Assembly (NCBI GenBank): GCA_025934635.1 | Contig: JAICWX010000100.1 | Span: forward strand, 1 to 26,298 | DNA: 26,298 bases | Origin: Streptosporangiaceae bacterium | GTDB taxonomy: Bacteria; Actinomycetota; Actinomycetes; Streptosporangiales; Streptosporangiaceae | Direction: 5' to 3' | Part shown: piece after piece, positions 21,001 to 26,298 of the stretch | How the letters are laid out: each line of letters opens with the position of its first letter | How positions within the stretch are numbered: position 1 is the stretch's first letter | Position numbers and translations under genes: made by a program | The notes under the pieces: generated by a model | Database searches by the model: none | What the model was told of the DNA's origin: nothing | The model's input: only the letters and a program-made list of their open reading frames with translations

Positions 21001-23133
21001 TCACGCCAGCAGATCGCCGAACTTCGACACCTGCTGCCCGTACCGGACGTTCCAGCCCTTGACCACGGCCGCCTCCAGGACGCCCGGATGCACGTCCTCC
21101 AGCCGGCGCGGCGACGGCTTGCCCGGCGAGTGCTCGTAGTTGAACGCGATGACGTCCAGGAACACGGGACGCTTCAGCCGCGTGCTGTCCAGCCTCAGCA
21201 GCAGCGACTGGGCGAGCGCCGGGTACGGGGTGAACTCGGGGTTCCGGAGCCAGTCGGCGAGGTCGGCCTCCGGCACGCTGAAGTCGACGGCCGCGTTCCC
21301 GAGCGCGTCGATGAACGCGGTGGCCGGTGCCTGCACCTGGAGGAGCCGGCTCAGCTGGCCGCGGCCGGCGGCGTCGAGGTCCGGCGGCTGGGCGATCAGC
21401 CGGAATGCCTGCCTCAGCCAGGCCTGCTCGGCCAGCCGGCGCGTCGCCAGGCTGCTGCCCGGCTCGGGCGTCGGCCGGCGGAACGGCGCGGGTACCCGCC
21501 GGTATTTCTGCGTGATCCGGCTCAGGCAGTCACCGAACTTCTGCGCGTCGTCGGGGTCGATTCCCTCGACCCATCCCGGCGCCGTGAACACCGCGGTGGC
21601 GGACCCCGTCGTCCCGTCCCCGCTGACCGTCACCACCGCGGGCGTCTCGTAGCGCTCGCCGCCCCGGGAGGTGAGCGTGAGCTCGAACAGGACCGGGTCG
21701 ATCGTGTAGCCGAGCGTGAACAACTTCCCGTCCACGGGAACGCCGACGTTCCCGCCCGGCGCGCCCAGCGGCACGCCTCCGGCGGTCCAGGCGACCGGGG
21801 GCGGCGGGTCGACGGGCACGCCGCTGCCGCCGAAGCCGGTGCTGCGCACGCCGAACCGGGCGGTCGTCGAGGTGGCGAAGGTCCCCCGGCGGACGGGATC
21901 GCCGCACGGCGTCGTGGTCTCCTCGACCTTGCCGATGGGGCCGACCACGTCGTCGGCCTGGAGTCCCCGGACGATCTCGACCGCCTTCGCCGCGCCCGCC
22001 GTGACCGACAGGTCCACCCACTGCCGCCCGGGGTCGACGGCTACGGTGCGCACGACGAGCGGTGTCGTCGCGACGGTGACGTCGGTGTCCGGCGACTCCG
22101 TCGGTACCGATCCCCGGTACCACACGCGCGGCCCCTGGCCGGCGATGTCGACGACCGAGTAGACGACCACCCCTTCCCGCGACAGGCTCGGCCCCAGCGG
22201 GTCCAGGCCGGCGTCCCAGCCGGCCGGGACGCGGTACTCGACGTAGACCCGGCCCGCCCCGCTGGCCGGCTCGCCGGGCGGGTGCAGCACGAGCAGGCAC
22301 CGGCCGTCCGGCGCGGACGCCGGCCCGATGCGCGCGGTGACCGGTACGCCCGGCTGCGGGAAGGGCGCCTCGGCCATCCGGCCGGCCAGCGCGTCCGGCA
22401 TGAACAGGTGCAGGTTCGCGGGCGAGAGGTGGGGCCCCATGGCGGCGGCGCCAGCGTACGGCCAGCCGGCGACCGCCGGCCCGGTGAAGGTCGGCTGGCC
22501 GGAGTAGAACGGCCCCGGGCCGAGGAAACGGGCGCCGAAGGTGGCCGACGACATCAGGTCGTAAGGAGAGCCGTACTCCTGGCCGACGATGATGGTGGCG
22601 TCGGACGGATCCCAGTCGGTGCCGTTGTTGTCGAGCCCGAAGGAATGGTCCAGGCCGAGGACGTGGCCGGTCTCGTGGCACATGAAGGTGCGGTCGCTCG
22701 ACATCACCGGGAGTACCGCCACCGGTAACCCGTCGACACTGGTCTCGCCGCCGTCGAAGGCCTGCGTGATCGTGGCGGGCTGCCCCGGCTTCCCCGCCTG
22801 GGGATTCGGCACGGTCCGCTGTCCCGGGTGGGTGATGACGATCAGGCCGTCGAGGTGACGCCACTCCGGGGGGTCGGGGAACCGGGCGCGCAGCGCGTCG
22901 ATGGCAGCGCGGCCCTGGGCGGCCCGGGAGGTGTCGGTCCCGATCGTCATGTCGACCCACGGGAACATCGTCGAGTCCTGGAAGTCGAGGTAACCCCGGG
23001 TTGTGTCCCCCCAGAACCGCAGTACCGCGTGGTCGCCGGTCATGAGCGTGGCGATACAGGCGGGATCGGGGATGACGGGAACGCTGGTGTCATGCCGGGC
23101 CCGGATAATGCCGAGGCGGACGGACTTGGCCAT
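21001..23133 (-). CDS. Metzincin-type zinc metalloprotease without signal peptide
   Basis: A 710-residue protein. FMCHETGHVLGLDHSFGL holds the complete metzincin zinc motif HExxHxxGxxH (His 153, Glu 154, His 157, His 163), and SPYDLMSSATFG supplies the Met-turn (Met 194). The N-terminal segment (about 30-100, with AVLRFWGDTTRGYLDFQDST) is the catalytic domain's first half. Residues about 240-350 form a beta-rich region (RVYVEYRVPAGWDAGLDPLG), as in M6-like proteases, then another beta domain and a helical C-terminus. The N-terminus (MAKSVRLGIIRARHDTS) has no export signal, which is unusual for a metzincin. Start: ATG with AAGGAG nine bases upstream, in a duplicated stretch. No inhibitor or export gene is adjacent. 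Confidence 0.85.
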   Translation of the reverse strand: MAKSVRLGIIRARHDTSVPVIPDPACIATLMTGDHAVLRFWGDTTRGYLDFQDSTMFPWVDMTIGTDTSRAAQGRAAIDALRARFPDPPEWRHLDGLIVITHPGQRTVPNPQAGKPGQPATITQAFDGGETSVDGLPVAVLPVMSSDRTFMCHETGHVLGLDHSFGLDNNGTDWDPSDATIIVGQEYGSPYDLMSSATFGARFLGPGPFYSGQPTFTGPAVAGWPYAGAAAMGPHLSPANLHLFMPDALAGRMAEAPFPQPGVPVTARIGPASAPDGRCLLVLHPPGEPASGAGRVYVEYRVPAGWDAGLDPLGPSLSREGVVVYSVVDIAGQGPRVWYRGSVPTESPDTDVTVATTPLVVRTVAVDPGRQWVDLSVTAGAAKAVEIVRGLQADDVVGPIGKVEETTTPCGDPVRRGTFATSTTARFGVRSTGFGGSGVPVDPPPPVAWTAGGVPLGAPGGNVGVPVDGKLFTLGYTIDPVLFELTLTSRGGERYETPAVVTVSGDGTTGSATAVFTAPGWVEGIDPDDAQKFGDCLSRITQKYRRVPAPFRRPTPEPGSSLATRRLAEQAWLRQAFRLIAQPPDLDAAGRGQLSRLLQVQAPATAFIDALGNAAVDFSVPEADLADWLRNPEFTPYPALAQSLLLRLDSTRLKRPVFLDVIAFNYEHSPGKPSPRRLEDVHPGVLEAAVVKGWNVRYGQQVSKFGDLLA

Positions 23134-23134
23134 G

Positions 23135-23161
23135 ATGTTCGGCTCCTTATGTTCGGCTCCT
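23135..23161. repeat. 14-base tandem duplication at the metalloprotease ribosome binding site
   Basis: ATGTTCGGCTCCT occurs at 23135-23147 and again at 23149-23161. On the coding strand this gives two AGGAGCCGAACAT copies, so the Shine-Dalgarno sequence is doubled; only the copy nearer the ATG is at a working distance. Confidence 0.7.
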
Positions 23162-23302
23162 GGCCGGTAAGGCGAGGCGCCTGGCCGCGCGGAAATCCGA
23201 CGTCAGTCGTTTCCTGGATCGCGGTCATCAGGCCACGTCACTGCCCTGACGGCGGCGACCCTTCCAACTTTCCGGAGCCGGGGCAGCAGCCGCCAGATAC
23301 GT

Positions 23303-23620
23303 TTACCCGGATCTGTTCGCCGACCGGAGGTCGCGGTCCAGCTCGTCGAAGCTGGCACTGATCGCGAACAGGCAATAGCCCGCTCGCTGGACCTCGGCCC
23401 GGACATCGGGGTTGGTGTCAGCCTCGGCCCGGTCCCGGCTGTGCCGCCACTGACCGGGGGTGGTGCGCTCGGGGAAGGACCCGGACTCGGCGATGACGAG
23501 GCGCCACCGCGGAGCGGTGCGGTGCACGAAGAACGAGTACCTCACGTCCGCAACCCTAAGGTCCCGACCGGAATTGAGTACCGAACGGGGCAGGCTCACC
23601 GCATTGCGCGCCGCCGTCAT
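23303..23620 (-). CDS. Hypothetical protein translationally coupled to epoxide hydrolase
   Basis: The 105-residue protein is not recognised. It is soluble and rich in charged residues. VADVRYSFFVHRTAPRWRLV looks like two beta strands, ESGSFPERTTPGQWRHSRDR a loop, and NPDVRAEVQRAGYCLFAISA with SFDELDRDL a helical C-terminus. Its ATG overlaps the TGA of the epoxide hydrolase gene (ATGA at 23617-23620), which supports both the gene and its start. The first 20 residues are less certain: GTG at a later codon could also start. Confidence 0.65.
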   Translation of the reverse strand: MTAARNAVSLPRSVLNSGRDLRVADVRYSFFVHRTAPRWRLVIAESGSFPERTTPGQWRHSRDRAEADTNPDVRAEVQRAGYCLFAISASFDELDRDLRSANRSG

Positions 23621-24792
23621 TGCGGGCTGGCCGCCGCGGTGAGGTCGTTGAAGAAGGCGGCGATGTCGCGGCTGAGCAGGGCGGGCTGCTCAGCGGACGG
23701 AAAGTGGCCGCCGCGGGGCATCGAAGTCCACCGGCGGATGCTGTAAAGGCGCTCGGCCCACTCGCGGGGCGGCGTGCCATCGTCGATGAACTGGCGGAAG
23801 ACAGCCACCGCGGTAGGGACCGCAACCTTGTCGGCCAGGGTCAGCTCGCCGGCCAGCCACCGGTTGTCCACATAGTCCCGGATGGAGGACGCGATGGTCT
23901 GGGTGGCCCAGTACAGGGTCACCACGGTGAGCAGGAAGTCACGGGAGAAGGTGGCGTCGATGTCCCCGCCGGAGTCGGCCCAGCCGCGCCATTTCTCCAG
24001 CACCCAGGCGGCCAGGCCGGCCGGGGAGTCGTTCAGGCCGTAGCTGAGGGTCTGGGGCCGGGTCGACTGGATCGCGCCGTAGCCGCGGTCTTCCTCGCGC
24101 CACCGCTGGTACTGGGCCAGGTAGGCCTGCTCCGCCGCCGACAGCGGCCGCGACCCGGGCCCGGTATAAGGCGCCAGATCCAGGTTGGCCAGGTGGATGC
24201 CGAGCATGGGCGCCGGGTCGTCCAGCGCCATGAACGTCGTGACGGCGGACCCGAAGTCGCCGCCGTGCGCGCCGTACCGCTGATAGCCCAGGCCGCGCAT
24301 CAGCCGGTGCCACAACCCCGCCGTGTACCGGCACGTCACCCCCGTCCGGGCCGGCCGGGCGGAGAACCCGTAGCCGGGCAGCGAGGGGATCACCACGTCG
24401 AAACCGGGCCCGTCGATGCCGTGCGCGGCCGGATCGGTCAGCCACGGCACGAGCGGCAGGAACTCGGCGAAGCAGCTCGGCCAGCCATTGGTCAGGATCA
24501 GCGGGATCCCGCGGCCGCTGCGGGCCCGTTCATGCACGAAATGCACCCCGATGCCGTCGATCTCGGCCCGGAAGTGACCGAACCCGTTCAGCCGGCGTTC
24601 CTGCGCCCGCCAGTCGAAGCCATCGGCCCAGTACCCCAGCAGGTCCTGCAGGTACCCCAGATCCGTGCCCTGTTCCCACGGCGCACCCGGCCCCGGCCCC
24701 GGCCACCGCGTGTTCCGGATCCGCGCACGCAAGTCAGCCAGGATCTCGTCACTCACGCTGACACTGAACCGCTCCGCCCGGAAGGTAGCCAC
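23617..24792 (-). CDS. Epoxide hydrolase family protein (EHN + alpha/beta hydrolase)
   Basis: A 391-residue protein. The N-terminal epoxide hydrolase domain reads FSVSVSDEILADLRARIRNT followed by RWP, then WRAQERRLNGFGHFRAEIDG. The alpha/beta hydrolase core has the nucleophile Asp 179 in YGAHGGDFGS and the base His 363 in PRGGHFPSAEQP. The oxyanion-hole segment usually HGWPGSF reads TNGWPSCF: His is replaced by Asn. The enzyme would open epoxides to diols; the substrate is unknown. GTG 24790-24792 was chosen because the EHN domain starts there and GGCGGGG lies upstream; the longer open frame to 25074 is low-complexity arginine- and proline-rich text. Confidence 0.9.
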   Translation of the reverse strand: MATFRAERFSVSVSDEILADLRARIRNTRWPGPGPGAPWEQGTDLGYLQDLLGYWADGFDWRAQERRLNGFGHFRAEIDGIGVHFVHERARSGRGIPLILTNGWPSCFAEFLPLVPWLTDPAAHGIDGPGFDVVIPSLPGYGFSARPARTGVTCRYTAGLWHRLMRGLGYQRYGAHGGDFGSAVTTFMALDDPAPMLGIHLANLDLAPYTGPGSRPLSAAEQAYLAQYQRWREEDRGYGAIQSTRPQTLSYGLNDSPAGLAAWVLEKWRGWADSGGDIDATFSRDFLLTVVTLYWATQTIASSIRDYVDNRWLAGELTLADKVAVPTAVAVFRQFIDDGTPPREWAERLYSIRRWTSMPRGGHFPSAEQPALLSRDIAAFFNDLTAAASPQ

Positions 24793-25132
24793 CCCGCCAG
24801 CCTGGCACGGCCACGTCTCACAGCAGGCCCGCAACGTCTGATGCTGCCCGCGGCATGAGCGGACGTATGCGCGCTCAGGCGGGCAGACTCCCCCCTGTGC
24901 CGCAGGAGCTCGAACAGCCGCGACGGTTCCAGCGGCATGGCCGAGCGCCTCGGTCACCAGCCGGGTCTGCGGGCGCCGGAACAAGGCTTCGCCCCCGGGT
25001 GCTGGCCTGACCCGGCGCCCCGGGACCGGTGTATCAGGCCGGGTGGCCGGTGCTCTGTCCTGACGCATCGGCATGCCGGTTCGCCGGGGTGCTGGAGGGA
25101 AGACCTGCTGAAGGTTCTGCGGCGATCGCCGG
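24793..25132. other. 340-base gap, no gene seen
   Basis: Only GC-rich shadow frames. A 12-base palindrome CGGCGATCGCCG (25120-25131) lies two bases past the stop of the copper oxidase gene and may be part of its terminator. The promoter of the epoxide hydrolase gene should be near 24793-24830, without a clear motif. Confidence 0.4.
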
Positions 25133-26298
25133 TTATGGCCGGGCGTGGAAGTGGGCGGTCACGGTGGCGGGGCGAAGGGCAGAGTTGTAGACGGCGACGT
25201 CGGCGACGCTGCCGGCCAGGAAGTTACGGCCGCTTTGCAGTACCCCGGCGCAGAGGCCGGGCGCTGAGGTCAGACGCTGGCTGCCGGCGCGGCCGGCGCT
25301 CACCTGCACGCCGTCGACGAACAGGGTAAGGGCGCCGGTCGACTCCTTGCGGGTGAATACCACGTGATGCCATCTGCCGTCGGCCAGGCCCTTGCGGGAA
25401 TGGATGGAGGTGTCCGGATTGCCGGTGCCCGCCCACACCTGGCCGCTGGCGTCCAGCGAGGTGCCGAAGTCGTCGACGGTGCCTGCGACTTCGCCGTCGA
25501 GCAGTCCGGCCGCTTGCCACCACTGGGTGACGTTCGTGCCGCGGCCGTCCCTGGAGCTGAACCACAGCTCCAGGCTGAAGTCGTCTTGGATCAGCCGGGG
25601 CAGGAGCACGTACTGGTCGCGGCCGTTCAGGCCGACGGCGGTCGCTGCCGGTTCGGCTCCTGGGGCTCCGAGCTTGGGATGACCGGTGTAGCTGCCGTGG
25701 TTGGCGCCGAAGACGTCATAGGCGACCGTCCCCCCGGCCTCGGCCAGCGGCCAGTAGCCGGCCAGTGCGGGGGTGCCGAGAACGGCGTGATTGTACGGGC
25801 TGCCCGGCAAGGCCGTTTCGGGTGCGCCGCTCAGGTGCACCCAGCGGGCGGCCGACGGAACCTTGTTGTTGCCGGTGAGAAAGAGCATGTACCAGCCTGG
25901 CGGGGCCAGGTTCGGCTCGGCCGGGACTGTGACCTGCACGCTGCCGGCCGCCTGGGCGGTGATGGGCAGGTCGACAAGCCGCTGGCTGGTGTTGAACGAG
26001 TGCGTGGTTGCTCCGGGCCGGATCAGGCTGGCCCACCGCAGGTGCCCAGCGTCAGGGGAGGAGATGTTCACGCTCTGCCCGTAGCGCCACTCGGCCCGTA
26101 CCGCGTCGATCACGGGACGAGGCCCCCTGAACAGGTAGGGCGGGGAGTAGATCTCGATCCTCATTTCCTCATTGGGATCGTTGTCCCACTCGACGTGCGT
26201 ACCTTGCTTGGGATTTCCCCCGGCCGTGACCACCCGGCCGTCGGGCAGCAGCAGGGCGACCGAGTGGTACATGCGGGTCACCGAGGCCGTCGCCAGCG
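25133..26298 (-). CDS. GlxA/galactose oxidase-like copper radical oxidase with C-terminal LamG domain, 3' part
   Basis: The frame runs off the right edge, so 387 C-terminal residues are seen. LATASVTRMYHSVALLLPDG carries the Tyr (codon 26267-26269) and His (26264-26266) that match copper ligands of galactose oxidase and Streptomyces GlxA, and GATTHSFNTSQRL holds the third His (26000-26002), 88 residues later, as expected. IEIYSPPYLFRGPRP and APPGWYMLFL are typical of the C-terminal (DUF1929) domain. A LamG/concanavalin-like domain follows from AGYWPLAEAGGTVAYDVFG through DDFSLELWFS to GRWHHVVFTRKES and LFVDGVQVSAG. Such enzymes oxidise alcohols or aldehydes on sugars and make hydrogen peroxide; GlxA acts with a cellulose synthase-like protein in hyphal tip growth. 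The N-terminus with the cross-linked Tyr-Cys is outside the window. Confidence 0.9.
   Translation of the reverse strand, partial: LATASVTRMYHSVALLLPDGRVVTAGGNPKQGTHVEWDNDPNEEMRIEIYSPPYLFRGPRPVIDAVRAEWRYGQSVNISSPDAGHLRWASLIRPGATTHSFNTSQRLVDLPITAQAAGSVQVTVPAEPNLAPPGWYMLFLTGNNKVPSAARWVHLSGAPETALPGSPYNHAVLGTPALAGYWPLAEAGGTVAYDVFGANHGSYTGHPKLGAPGAEPAATAVGLNGRDQYVLLPRLIQDDFSLELWFSSRDGRGTNVTQWWQAAGLLDGEVAGTVDDFGTSLDASGQVWAGTGNPDTSIHSRKGLADGRWHHVVFTRKESTGALTLFVDGVQVSAGRAGSQRLTSAPGLCAGVLQSGRNFLAGSVADVAVYNSALRPATVTAHFHARP

Noticed and set aside
20816..21139. Short plus-strand frame in the gap after the metalloprotease gene
   Set aside because: No ribosome site, mixed composition, and it runs into the antisense of the metalloprotease.
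24793..25074. N-terminal extension of the epoxide hydrolase
   Set aside because: The 94 extra residues are arginine- and proline-rich, without a signal peptide, and the EHN domain begins at the GTG at 24792.

Overview
The window is high-GC DNA from an actinomycete (Actinomycetota). Signs are strong G/C bias at third codon positions, frequent GTG starts, a class II DAHP synthase, an F420-type luciferase-like oxidoreductase, an MT0933-type antitoxin protein, an anti-sigma-like ATPase next to a helix-turn-helix regulator, and a GlxA-like copper radical oxidase. The species cannot be named from the sequence. No rRNA, tRNA, CRISPR array, transposase or integrase was seen.

Layout. 1-2565: the 3' end of a GH3 glycosidase, a convergent DAHP synthase (shikimate pathway entry), and a stand-alone EF-Tu domain-2-like protein. 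2566-5894: an accessory-looking stretch with AT-richer intergenic DNA, two small secreted cysteine-containing proteins, a remnant of a large HTH regulator, an orphan antitoxin-like protein and a hypothetical protein. 5895-7496: an anti-sigma-like ATPase divergent from a C-terminally shortened HTH regulator, with repeats between them. 7505-9051: pterin-4a-carbinolamine dehydratase, an MBL-fold hydrolase and a VOC protein. 9239-11755: a 591-residue protein with a C-terminal PH-like domain, with different codon use, abutting a 5'-truncated alpha/beta hydrolase. 11752-18141: ordinary metabolic genes (RibD-C/DHFR-like reductase, site-2 protease, pirin, RraA-like and zinc alcohol dehydrogenase operon, LLM oxidoreductase, APH-like kinase). 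18148-20631: a MarR regulator with a C-terminal cysteine cluster in an operon with an EamA transporter, then a YihY/BrkB membrane protein. 21001-26298: a metzincin-type metalloprotease without a signal peptide, an epoxide hydrolase operon, and the 3' part of a copper radical oxidase fused to a LamG-like domain.

How the genes work together. Clear transcription units are few: zinc dehydrogenase with RraA (4-base ATGA overlap), MarR with EamA (2-base gap), and epoxide hydrolase with a 105-residue protein (ATGA overlap). Most other genes look independently transcribed. Several genes lacking a Shine-Dalgarno sequence have a TANNNT hexamer 6-8 bases before the start codon, which suggests leaderless transcripts.

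The parts least explained by known families are the PH-domain protein and its junction with the broken hydrolase, the signal-less metzincin, the two small secreted proteins and the MarR cysteine cluster. I do not see a complete new multi-gene system. All assignments come from reading motifs by eye, with no database searches.
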